A stretch of 64,000 bases of DNA, taken from the NCBI RefSeq assembly GCF_042932805.1, contig NZ_CP170633.1, forward strand, positions 2,914,001 to 2,978,000, written 5' to 3'. Shown one piece after another: positions 1 to 8,373 of the stretch (position 1 is the first letter of the stretch; the number at the start of each line of letters is the position of its first letter). Source of the stretch: Ascidiaceihabitans sp029251465. Lineage in GTDB: Bacteria > Pseudomonadota > Alphaproteobacteria > Rhodobacterales > Rhodobacteraceae. The notes beneath the pieces are model-generated. The model was not told where the DNA came from. It saw only the letters and a list, made by a program, of their open reading frames with translations, and made no database searches. The position numbers and the translations under genes are program-made.

Positions 1-481
1 GGAACAGTGATCCAAAAGCCAGAAAATCGATCAAGTTGCGGGCGGGCGGTGCATCTTTGCGCGACACATCCACGATGTAGCTGATCGATTGAAAGGTGTG
101 AAAGCTGATGCCGATGGGTAGGATAATCGCAGGCACAGTGATGTCCGCCCCACCCAAAGCCACCGACAGATCACTTAGGCCCGACATCGCGAACATTGTG
201 TATTTGAAATAGCCCAGAACTGCCAAATCAAAGGTCACGCCGAGGCGCACAGCCCAGGTTTTGACCGCCTGCGTTTGTGCAGTAAATGCAACATGTGCTG
301 CCAGATAGCTGATCGCCGACATGCCAAAGACAACGGCCAAATAATCGATGCGCCACCAGCCGTAAAACGCATAGCTGCCCAACAAAATCATAACGGAGCG
401 CGCAGATTTCGGAGCGGCGTAATACGCCATCAAGAACAAGGGCAGAAACCCGAACACAAAGATAGAGCTGGAAAAAATCAT
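1..481 (-). CDS. MBOAT family O-acyltransferase, AlgI-like (partial, C-terminus off the left edge)
   Basis: The minus-strand reading frame opens with ATG at 481 and runs without a stop to the edge. The N-terminal 160 residues are visible: a first membrane helix (IFSSSIFVFGFLPLFLMAYY), then LGSYAFYGWW, a run of further helices and LPIGISFHTFQSISYIVDV. These are hallmarks of the AlgI/DltB branch of membrane-bound O-acyltransferases. AlgI moves acetyl groups across the inner membrane to acetylate alginate or another exopolysaccharide. The AlgF-like gene upstream on the same strand supports that role. The MBOAT catalytic histidine region lies outside the window, so the polymer and activity cannot be confirmed. 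Confidence 0.85.
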   Translation of the reverse strand, partial: MIFSSSIFVFGFLPLFLMAYYAAPKSARSVMILLGSYAFYGWWRIDYLAVVFGMSAISYLAAHVAFTAQTQAVKTWAVRLGVTFDLAVLGYFKYTMFAMSGLSDLSVALGGADITVPAIILPIGISFHTFQSISYIVDVSRKDAPPARNLIDFLAFGSLF

Positions 482-505
482 GACGTTGTCCTCTTGGCCA
501 AACAA

Positions 506-1102
506 TTATTTCGCGAGTGGCGCAAATTGGTTTTCGATCAGGCGCACGCCGTTGTCATCCGCAACAAAGCTGAGGTTCTGACCACGACGCAGCGCCACAT
601 CAAAGGTGGCCAGCGGTGTGTCTTGCCCCACCTTGAACACACCTAATGTGATGGCGACGGGATTGACTTCGCGCAGGGCTGACATGGCGGGATCGACGTT
701 TTCGATCACAGCAACTGACCCGTCGCTCAAGCGCAATTCAAGTGCCGCGTTGGTGCCGTTTACCAGCAACAATGCGACCTTGGATTGTCGGCTGCGCGCG
801 CCCTCGTTGATGATTTGCAGCGTTCCATCGGATGCGCGCAAAATCGATGTGTAGCTGCCTGATGCAATGTCGTTCAATGCCGCGGCGGACACGGGAATGT
901 ACTTACCTGCATCATCTGCAACCAGATCAAAGGTAAAGCCCGCGAATGTGGCCGTGTCTTGGGTATCGAACCCCACAAAACGCACAAAACTCGCGTCGGT
1001 AGGAAGCGCTTGGGCGTACAAGCTGGTATCGTTCGCAAAGGCGGGTGCGCATGTGTTGGCATAGGCGACACACAGGGCAGAAATTAGGGAAAAACGTTTC
1101 AT
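506..1102 (-). CDS. AlgF-like periplasmic protein of polysaccharide O-acetylation
   Basis: A 198-aa protein with a signal peptide (MKRFSLISALCVAYANTCAPAFA) followed by NDTSLYAQALPTDASFVRFV. The opening LYxxxLPxxxSFVR resembles AlgF, the periplasmic adaptor that works with AlgI and AlgJ in alginate O-acetylation. The rest looks like a small beta-rich domain with no enzyme motif. It sits 24 nt upstream of the AlgI-like gene and 10 nt after the AlgE-like porin gene, so the three probably form one operon. Identification is by overall pattern and context. An unrelated secreted beta-sandwich protein remains possible. Confidence 0.65.
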   Translation of the reverse strand: MKRFSLISALCVAYANTCAPAFANDTSLYAQALPTDASFVRFVGFDTQDTATFAGFTFDLVADDAGKYIPVSAAALNDIASGSYTSILRASDGTLQIINEGARSRQSKVALLLVNGTNAALELRLSDGSVAVIENVDPAMSALREVNPVAITLGVFKVGQDTPLATFDVALRRGQNLSFVADDNGVRLIENQFAPLAK

Positions 1103-1112
1103 AACAAAGACC

Positions 1113-2363
1113 TCAGAAGGTTACGGACATGCGCAGATAAACGCGTGTTGCTGCAGATTGATCGACGTAGGCGGGGCCTGGATTAAAATGGCCGACACCA
1201 AATTCGACTTTGGATTTTTTGGACGGGCGCCATGCACCAACAAGGCTGACTTCGGTGCCCAGAAAGGATGACATTCCAGTGGTCGCACCAGACAGGCGCG
1301 CGTTTGGTCCGCTGCTGGATTTGCTGAGTTGTCCATAGACATGCAGGCCCAGATCCATGGACAATTTGCGTGACGGGCGGATGCCGACAGCCACGGATCC
1401 AACCGCCAAATTTGTCAGGTCAGGCTGGAACGCATGGCCGTAGCGATGCACTTGGGTTTGACCGCGATTGTAGGTTTTGTTGGATTGCAGACCGGACTGC
1501 TGATAGCCGTCGGACCCTGCGGCAAAGCCGAACATCAGCTGAGGGTTAAGCTTGCTGAACCCGAATTTATGGGTGCCGCGCACATCAAACCCGACGCCTG
1601 CGCGTTTGCCATTTGCGGCGTCACCGGCAACCGCCCCAACATTCAATTCGTATGAAAAACGCTGGGACACAAACGCGCTGGCGTAACCGGAAACATGCAA
1701 CCGATTGTCTGCGCCGTCGTTTTCAACCAACGCCAAAGCACCATACCGGATCTTGTTGTTTACCCGCCCGAGATGCGCCATCAGATATGATGCGTCCGCA
1801 TCGTCGGTGCCATTGAATGCCGCAAGTTCGGTTACGCGATCTTTGGTTTTATGACCGTAGTGGATGCCGTCGACTGCGGCGTCGGCGACCCATTTGTTCA
1901 GATCGGAAAACCGCATGCGTCCAACTGTGATGCGTGCTGCATCGTTCACTTCAAAGGATACAAACGCTTCTTTTGTGGTCCAGCGTGTCGCCAAGTCATA
2001 ACGGCGGGTGTGGGTGGTTTTAGACCGGGCATCCAGTTCGCCATGACCAAACGCGATCATGCCACGACCCAGATCAACGCGCCCCACAAGCCCAAGATAC
2101 AAAGCATACTCATCCGAGCGATCATCGACACCATCGTCGCGACGTTGATTGCGTTCGCTTTGAAAACGCGTGCTTAGATAGGCCGAATAGGACACACGCT
2201 GTCCAATTTCATGTTTGGTCTTTTTGCGTTTTTCTGCGTCAAACACAGTGGCCGCCGTCAATGGCTTGGCTTTTTTAGAGGCAGCCTCGCCCAGGTTCGG
2301 CGCAAGAATTGCTGCGCTGAAAATCGCGGTGGTGGCACATCGTACCAGATTGTTACTCGTCAT
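1113..2363 (-). CDS. AlgE-like outer-membrane beta-barrel (alginate export family)
   Basis: A 416-aa protein with a signal peptide (TAIFSAAILAPNLGEA), amphipathic alternating strands throughout and a terminal aromatic residue (LRMSVTF), as expected of an outer-membrane barrel. Segments such as YALYLGLVGRVDLG, KEAFVSFEVNDAARITVGR and AVDGIHYGHK match the layout of the alginate-export porin family, where a run of strands precedes an 'xDGxxx' turn. I chose ATG 2363 because GAGG lies 5 nt before it; ATG 2366 and GTG 2381 are alternatives. It leads the AlgF-like and AlgI-like genes, suggesting export of an acetylated polysaccharide. The substrate is not readable from sequence. Confidence 0.6.
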   Translation of the reverse strand: MTSNNLVRCATTAIFSAAILAPNLGEAASKKAKPLTAATVFDAEKRKKTKHEIGQRVSYSAYLSTRFQSERNQRRDDGVDDRSDEYALYLGLVGRVDLGRGMIAFGHGELDARSKTTHTRRYDLATRWTTKEAFVSFEVNDAARITVGRMRFSDLNKWVADAAVDGIHYGHKTKDRVTELAAFNGTDDADASYLMAHLGRVNNKIRYGALALVENDGADNRLHVSGYASAFVSQRFSYELNVGAVAGDAANGKRAGVGFDVRGTHKFGFSKLNPQLMFGFAAGSDGYQQSGLQSNKTYNRGQTQVHRYGHAFQPDLTNLAVGSVAVGIRPSRKLSMDLGLHVYGQLSKSSSGPNARLSGATTGMSSFLGTEVSLVGAWRPSKKSKVEFGVGHFNPGPAYVDQSAATRVYLRMSVTF

Positions 2364-2529
2364 CATTGCCTCAGTCCTCACACTGAAAGGGATGAGTGAT
2401 GACTACCTTTGGGCGATGATTTCGAGCAGACCAGCAAAGGGCTACTGTTCAGGCAATTTGCCTAGCGGGACTATTCTTTGGGATAGGAAAGCGGCGTATG
2501 GCTAGAGTGAAAAGCGCTTTTTCAACGGT

Positions 2530-3855
2530 TTACGCGTCTTTCACCCACTCTAACGCGAGCGCGTTTTGCAAGGCGGTAAGTGGCCGTGCCATTTCTTGAT
2601 CCGTGTTTTTCTGATCATGGGTGTCTTCGCGCCAGTAATCCAAGTGACGAAAACCGGACCCGAGTTCTGGCAAATCAACGGCAACATCCGAGATGCCAGA
2701 GCCAAAAACAGGTGCAACAGGGCCGCCAATGGGATCACCCAAAACAAACTTGCGTACAGGAAAATAGATGTTCGTCCAGCGTGTCGCCGCAAATGCAGAG
2801 CGGTGATTTAGCAATTCAATCGAACGGAAACTTCCGCCCTGAATGCTGTATTTCCTCAAGAAGCCAAGTCGGCTGGAATTGTGCTCCAGCCGTGGTGGAC
2901 AGGCCGACAATTCGCCTGCACTGATACGGTCATCAAAGTCCTCTTTGCTTTGCGCCAAAATAAGATCGGCATGTGCAAGTGGGCTGCCCAGCGTTATAAA
3001 ATCGCTGATGCGCCACGGATTTCCAACGGTTTTTTGCTCCTCGAAAACGGCGGATTGAAGCGTGGGGATCGCGCGCATTTCATTGTCTTTTATAGCTTGA
3101 TACAGCGCTTTTTTCGCATTTCCTCGTGGTTTATTCCGGCGTTTGTGCGTCTCATGCATGCGAAACCAAAGATGCTGCAAAATGTCATAGCCGATCGCGC
3201 TGCCCATGGAATGGCCGCACACAACAATCCGGTCATATCGGCGATGTGATTGGTGCAATTGATCCAGAAATTCGACGCCCAGCGCACGGACTTCATTGCG
3301 CGATTTAACGTTCTTTGGATGCGGATCAAAATACCGGGACACATCGGAAATCGTGCCTCGGTACAGGCTGGACAGTTTGAAACCCACGCCTCCGACCACC
3401 AGCGCGACAATCGGCATTGCTGACAGTTTTCCGTAGATCGTGCCAACCGGAAACACCCAAGCCACCAGCAAAGCCAATGCAATCACAACCGCAAACACAG
3501 CAAACCCAGCGTGCTTGATCCGCCGGAACCGATCTGGCAGCAAACGCGTGTCGCGGCCAAACAATCCGATGAACCAAGCCGGGAATGTAGGCTCTTGGGT
3601 GGGGTCAGCCAAATGCGCCCAATACAGTTCATAGACGTCTGTTTGCGGCCGTGATCTGGACCCGCCCAAGGTCAGCATTCGGTGTTCGAACCCGGCCGAA
3701 ATCGTATCCGGTTTCGTCCAGACAATCCGCTTGGAATCTTCGGGGCCAAAACCTGACAGCGCTTTGACAAATCCACGCAGCGTGTCCATCGGTCGCTGCT
3801 CGCCGATCCCGTGGATAATGACCACAGCTTGTCGTTGAACGTCCTTGCTTGCCAT
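2530..3855 (-). CDS. membrane-associated alpha/beta-hydrolase-like protein (possible lipase/esterase)
   Basis: A 441-aa protein starting at ATG 3855 with AAGGTG just upstream. Near the N-terminus it has VVIIHGIGEQRP (about residues 11-22), the HG oxyanion region of alpha/beta hydrolases. Around residue 214 lies VVCGHSMGSAIGYDIL, a GxSxG nucleophile elbow. Two hydrophobic helices at about 116-160 split the domain, which suggests a membrane-bound cytosolic or periplasmic hydrolase. No signal peptide is seen. A catalytic Asp/His pair is not obvious, although HLDYW near the C-terminus could supply the histidine. It is separated by a 65-nt gap from the phosphatase-family gene upstream. The substrate is unknown. 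Confidence 0.6.
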   Translation of the reverse strand: MASKDVQRQAVVIIHGIGEQRPMDTLRGFVKALSGFGPEDSKRIVWTKPDTISAGFEHRMLTLGGSRSRPQTDVYELYWAHLADPTQEPTFPAWFIGLFGRDTRLLPDRFRRIKHAGFAVFAVVIALALLVAWVFPVGTIYGKLSAMPIVALVVGGVGFKLSSLYRGTISDVSRYFDPHPKNVKSRNEVRALGVEFLDQLHQSHRRYDRIVVCGHSMGSAIGYDILQHLWFRMHETHKRRNKPRGNAKKALYQAIKDNEMRAIPTLQSAVFEEQKTVGNPWRISDFITLGSPLAHADLILAQSKEDFDDRISAGELSACPPRLEHNSSRLGFLRKYSIQGGSFRSIELLNHRSAFAATRWTNIYFPVRKFVLGDPIGGPVAPVFGSGISDVAVDLPELGSGFRHLDYWREDTHDQKNTDQEMARPLTALQNALALEWVKDA

Positions 3856-3920
3856 GCTTCACCTTTTAAATAAGTCGTTCCTAAAATGGGTTGCGTACGA
3901 ATGTGTCGGAGCGCGAAAAA

Positions 3921-4736
3921 TTATAACTCCAATACCAACGGGCAATGATCTGACACTTCTGGATCACGAATAACCTGAAAGTCCCGAACAGCGTTTTTGC
4001 GATTGATCAGCATATAATCTGCGAACTTGCCCGGCTTTTTGTAGTGCGAATTGCGCGTCGTCTCAAAGCCTCGATCATTTACCAGTTCGACCATGCCGGC
4101 GTTGGTTAAAATGCTCAGCGTTTCGCTATCTGGTTCGACGTTAAAGTCGCCGCAGAGCACCGACAGATCACCCGCCTCAGAAACTTGCCGGGACAAACAT
4201 AGCAATCGATGTGCTTGGGCGGCGCGGTCTGGCGTGTCCATCTTGCCATTCAAATCCCGAAGGCCGTGCATGTGCGTGACGCTGACGGGCTGCCCCGTTT
4301 GATGATCATACACCCGCACCCCATGCGCGCTGCGTGAACGCGGATGATCACCGTATCCGTCTGGCGAATATTCTTTGTGAACAAAGCCTTGGATCTGGCC
4401 AATGATCGGAAACGATTTGTGAACAAACGTGGCAAGCCCCCAATATGACGGCACCGAAACATCATCATCCCACAGCACACCCTGCGCCGCCGGACAAAAT
4501 GTGGCGACATGATTTGGCAGCGCGTTGCAAACATCACGAAAGAAATTCGCGCGTTGTGCCAGCACGTGATCACCGTCGCGGTAGGTCAGCCAATCCTTGT
4601 CAGACGCGGGGCTGTGCACCACTTCTTGCAAGCACAAAACGTCGGGGGCGGCATCTGCCACATAGGGCAGCAGATCACTGTACAGTTTCCCGCCCCACCC
4701 ATTCAAACACATGATCTGCAACTGTTTATGCCCCAA
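3921..4736 (-). CDS. endonuclease/exonuclease/phosphatase (EEP) family protein
   Basis: A 271-aa single-domain protein with the ordered EEP metal-binding motifs: IMCLNGWGG (about 8-16), CLQEV (about 35-39), a central HMHGLRDLNGK, GDFNVEPDS and the C-terminal SDHCPLVLEL. These residues bind divalent metal and hydrolyse phosphodiester or phosphomonoester bonds in nucleases, inositol phosphatases and sphingomyelinases. No signal peptide is visible, so a cytoplasmic role is likely. The start is TTG at 4736, because an in-frame stop lies just upstream and the next ATG (4712) would cut into the first motif. The substrate cannot be deduced. Confidence 0.85.
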   Translation of the reverse strand: MGHKQLQIMCLNGWGGKLYSDLLPYVADAAPDVLCLQEVVHSPASDKDWLTYRDGDHVLAQRANFFRDVCNALPNHVATFCPAAQGVLWDDDVSVPSYWGLATFVHKSFPIIGQIQGFVHKEYSPDGYGDHPRSRSAHGVRVYDHQTGQPVSVTHMHGLRDLNGKMDTPDRAAQAHRLLCLSRQVSEAGDLSVLCGDFNVEPDSETLSILTNAGMVELVNDRGFETTRNSHYKKPGKFADYMLINRKNAVRDFQVIRDPEVSDHCPLVLEL

Positions 4737-4819
4737 ACTGATCCATCACCGTTGATGTTCACCGTTGCGGGCGCAAAAAGCAATATCGGCGCAGTCATGC
4801 TGCCGCCTTGTGTCAGGCC

Positions 4820-7800
4820 TTAGAATTTGGCGATCAGGTTGATAAACATGCCGCGGTCGTCATACGTCAGGTCCGTCAAATCATCCGAGAACGAGCCAAA
4901 GTTATAGCCAAGTCCGACTTTGAAGTTGTTGCCCAAATGACGATAGGCGGCACCCAAGACACCAAAACTGTCAAACCCGCCTTGTTCCGCCTTTAGGTAG
5001 CGCCCCTCTAGCAACACGTCCCATTTGTGGGTCAGGTGGTAGCGCCCGTTGATGACGGCAAGATAAGCGTTGTTGTCCGCAAATGCGGCTGTTGAATTGG
5101 GCGAGCTGCTCGAAATCCGCGCACCGATTTTGGCACCGATGGTCCAACGTTCGTCGAGATCATAGGATGCATCCAGCGATAGAACATGGCTTTCCTGACG
5201 TGGCCCCAGCGTGTCGGTGCCGTCGATCGTTTGACCGTACATATCACGCAAATACCGGTAGCTGAACAGCAGGTTCAGTTTGTCGTTGTTGATCGGGCGG
5301 TAGGCATATCCCAGCCCGACCTCGGCGTATTCACCGCTGCGCACCGTCACGCTGTCGGTGTCCGTGTCGGCAACATCCAAGGTAAAGACCAAGCGGCGCT
5401 CTTCGTCGATCTTGTAGTTTGCCGTGCCCGTCAGCAAGAATGTCGTCGCATCGCGCAGTGATCCCGCCTGCACGCCTTTGTCTTGGCGCACTTCAAAGCG
5501 ACCCTTGGCGCTGAGCCCTTTGTCGTTCTTGAACCGCACCCCAAAAGACAACGCGCGGCGTTCAAAATCACCTGCGGGGTCTTGGATGCGACCCAGTTCA
5601 AACGACGTTGCGTAGGTCAAGAATTCGTTCGGGCGATATTCGACACCGTAGTTCGACGTCAACGAACGATGCTGCCCAAACATATCGTAGGTGTTCTCAC
5701 CAAACACATCCGCGTTGTCAGACAAGGCACGTGTCCCACCTGCAACGAAACGCCCCTCATCGCGACCGGACAATGTCAGCGCATTTAATTCGCGCCCCGG
5801 CAACAATTCGTAGCCGACGTACGATGTGGTGCGGGCATCGCGTTGGTGGTTCAGCAACAGACGGGCACCAAGCCCCTGATCCCCGTCCGAAATCTCACCG
5901 CTGATCCGCGTGGTGTCATTTAGCGCGATATCGGCACCTGCGCCGATGCGGTCATTGTCGCCAATGTTCCCCGAGGATTCCACCGTCGCCTGCCCAAAGA
6001 CGAACCATTTGAAATCGTCACTTTCGGTAAATGTGACGCGCACCGCTGCGTCCGTCCGGCTGCCTGTCAGGGCTGTGCCACCAGTATTTTCGCGCTCCAG
6101 ATGCTCGACCCCGAAATCCCACGTCACCCGTTCGCTGGATTTGTAAGTGACTTCGATCCCGCCTTCGCGGTCCCGTTTGGGGGCCACTGCGCTGTCTTTG
6201 AAACTATCGAGGTAGACGCGCCATGACACTTGTTCGGTCGGGCGGACCTCTAGTAAAAAGCCGTACAGATATTCGTCGTTTTGAGTTTGATAATCGAGGG
6301 TCGAAAAGCCGGCGGTGCGTTTTTCACCGTAAAACGACAGGGTGCCCGCCGTGTTCAGCCCGATTTCTGTCAGATCAACTTGCCCGGCGATGCGCCCGGC
6401 CGACCCGCTGCCACCCGTCGCATTGGTGTTTGTCACGATCAAACCACCGTCCGCAGACAACGAAGACCCGAAACCCAATCCGTCCGTGCGCCCGTATTCA
6501 ACATCAAGGAACGATTGATCGCTGATACGGTATCGCACATCGACGCCATAGGCTGTTTGGTCGGCGACATCTGTCTGCTCGATCAGACCCGTCACCCCGA
6601 TCCGCACGGCCTCCGAAACCCAAGCTTCGGCACGCGCACCGTAGCTAAGCCCATCCACCTCGCCCACCGTGGGCGTGTATTCATACTGTACCACAAGGCG
6701 CACGGAGTTTTCACCGGACGCATCGGTGACAACTGTGCCGCCGCCGATTGTGCTGCTCAGGGGGCCGGACAAAATGACCAGACCTTGCAGGTAGTTAATG
6801 TCGTAATCGCGCCCCGGTGTCAGGGCGGTTGTGCGGATCAAAACACCTGTGTTGGCGTCCCGAACTTCGACACTGACAGTTTCACTGCCCAGCCCGATAT
6901 CTTGGCGTTGCAGAAAATAAACCGACCCGCCCGTGCCCACAAAAATGTCGCGCCCCGGCAAGCGATCAGGCTGGGCCGCGTAGCCTTCAATCCGGACTTT
7001 GCTTTCGCCGTGCGTGGTTTGTTCAGGCGACACATAGACGCCTTGCGCGCCGTACAACGAACGTTCGTTGCGCAAATAATAGCTGCCGTCGATCGACGAC
7101 TTGTAGGTCCCCCACAACAAGTGACTGCCGTTCTTTTCCGTGCGAATGTAGAAACGTCCACGCGACGGCGCGCCGTCTTCGATCGTGCTGTCGTCACCGT
7201 AGGTCAGGTACCCGAGGTCTTCGTCCAGACGACGCAGCGCGTGGTAGGGATCTTTTTCGTCGAGGTTGCGGAAAATGTCGCTCAGGTCTTCTTCGGTGGT
7301 GTCGACGCTGGCGGTCACGGTCCAGCCATTGCGGGTCTTGCCATGCGCATACCCCGAGATCCGGCCGTACGAGAAATTCTTTTCAAATGTGCCGCCAGCC
7401 GCCGCCGCGCCACCGTCAAATCGACGCCCGAATGTCAGATCAACCGTGCCCACGTAGAACCATTCTTTGTCCGGAATGGTGACTGCGCGTTCCAGATAAA
7501 CCGGCTCGCCTGCCCCGGTGATTTGCACGTCCACGACTGTGTCACCGGATGGCAAGATACGTTGCACAACGAAACTGCCGTCCGGGTCCGGGGTGATATT
7601 TGTGCCCAAGGTGCGCACCGTCGCATCACGCGCGACGCCCGATCCAAAAACCGTGACCGCGCCACCGTTCACAGGAATGCGCCGACGGGCGGTAAAATCT
7701 GTGCCCTCTTCGACATCATCCGTCAGCCCACGATCAGCGGGCCGGTTCAGCGCCACAGGTGCCGTTTCATCATAGCGGCCATTGGCGTCGTAAACGCGGT

Positions 7801-8362
7801 GCACCATGATCAGCGTATCACCTGCAGGTAGTGCAAATTCGGCCGCCCCATTGGGATCGACCGGCACCGTTAAAACAGTGCGTGGCCCACCAGGAGCCGT
7901 GCGATCAATCACCAACAACTCGCCACGCACAACAAAGGCCGGATAGTTCAGACGGCTTTGCGCGCGCACTGTGTCGCCCACGCGCAACCGCGTCGGTGCG
8001 TCTTCGATTTCGACGTCAAGACGCGGTTCAGCCCCTAACCCGTCAAAGGTGACACGTACGTCGGCTTCGGCCAGCGCTTTGTCCGCTTCACGCGTGATGT
8101 CCTCGACCCGCTTGTCACCCGCAACCGGTGTGCCATCGATCGAGATCAGAAAACCGTCCGGGCCTGTGTTCGGCGTACCGCTGTCGAATTCGGTGTTTGC
8201 GCCCGCAGGAATACGCACAACCAAACCGGCAGAATCGTATTCGCAATCCACAGGCAGCAGGCCACCCACCAGATCGCAATCACCTGTCGCCGCATTGACG
8301 TGTCCACCGCACACAGCTGTCAGCAGCGTTGCGGAGATCAGGAATTTTGTCGACTTACCCAT
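4820..8362 (-). CDS. large outer-membrane beta-barrel protein, partner of the giant DUF11 protein
   Basis: A 1,180-aa protein. ATG 8362 is preceded at 7 nt by GAGGAG, while the ATG at 8368 and GTG at 8377 lie too close to it. A signal peptide (LLTAVCGGHVNA) is followed by a region with Ig/carboxypeptidase-regulatory-like segments (about 30-320; for example PSGDTVVDVQITGAG). From about 330 to the end are dozens of alternating amphipathic strands typical of an outer-membrane barrel, ending in LIAKF. A short motif, PGRDYDINYLQGLVILS (about residue 530), precedes the main barrel region. The gene begins 11 nt after the giant gene's stop, with its ribosome site at the end of that gene, so translation is probably coupled. 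I infer that it anchors or exports the giant protein; no named family is claimed. Confidence 0.8.
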   Translation of the reverse strand: MGKSTKFLISATLLTAVCGGHVNAATGDCDLVGGLLPVDCEYDSAGLVVRIPAGANTEFDSGTPNTGPDGFLISIDGTPVAGDKRVEDITREADKALAEADVRVTFDGLGAEPRLDVEIEDAPTRLRVGDTVRAQSRLNYPAFVVRGELLVIDRTAPGGPRTVLTVPVDPNGAAEFALPAGDTLIMVHRVYDANGRYDETAPVALNRPADRGLTDDVEEGTDFTARRRIPVNGGAVTVFGSGVARDATVRTLGTNITPDPDGSFVVQRILPSGDTVVDVQITGAGEPVYLERAVTIPDKEWFYVGTVDLTFGRRFDGGAAAAGGTFEKNFSYGRISGYAHGKTRNGWTVTASVDTTEEDLSDIFRNLDEKDPYHALRRLDEDLGYLTYGDDSTIEDGAPSRGRFYIRTEKNGSHLLWGTYKSSIDGSYYLRNERSLYGAQGVYVSPEQTTHGESKVRIEGYAAQPDRLPGRDIFVGTGGSVYFLQRQDIGLGSETVSVEVRDANTGVLIRTTALTPGRDYDINYLQGLVILSGPLSSTIGGGTVVTDASGENSVRLVVQYEYTPTVGEVDGLSYGARAEAWVSEAVRIGVTGLIEQTDVADQTAYGVDVRYRISDQSFLDVEYGRTDGLGFGSSLSADGGLIVTNTNATGGSGSAGRIAGQVDLTEIGLNTAGTLSFYGEKRTAGFSTLDYQTQNDEYLYGFLLEVRPTEQVSWRVYLDSFKDSAVAPKRDREGGIEVTYKSSERVTWDFGVEHLERENTGGTALTGSRTDAAVRVTFTESDDFKWFVFGQATVESSGNIGDNDRIGAGADIALNDTTRISGEISDGDQGLGARLLLNHQRDARTTSYVGYELLPGRELNALTLSGRDEGRFVAGGTRALSDNADVFGENTYDMFGQHRSLTSNYGVEYRPNEFLTYATSFELGRIQDPAGDFERRALSFGVRFKNDKGLSAKGRFEVRQDKGVQAGSLRDATTFLLTGTANYKIDEERRLVFTLDVADTDTDSVTVRSGEYAEVGLGYAYRPINNDKLNLLFSYRYLRDMYGQTIDGTDTLGPRQESHVLSLDASYDLDERWTIGAKIGARISSSSPNSTAAFADNNAYLAVINGRYHLTHKWDVLLEGRYLKAEQGGFDSFGVLGAAYRHLGNNFKVGLGYNFGSFSDDLTDLTYDDRGMFINLIAKF

Positions 8363-8373
8363 ACTCATTCTCC

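Noticed and set aside
275..646. 123-codon plus-strand frame at the left edge
   Set aside because: It is antisense to the AlgI-like and AlgF-like genes and has no ribosome site or known domain.
6281..7831. 516-codon plus-strand frame inside the 1,180-aa barrel gene
   Set aside because: It is antisense to a well-supported coding frame, has no ribosome site, and its composition is a mirror of the opposite codons.
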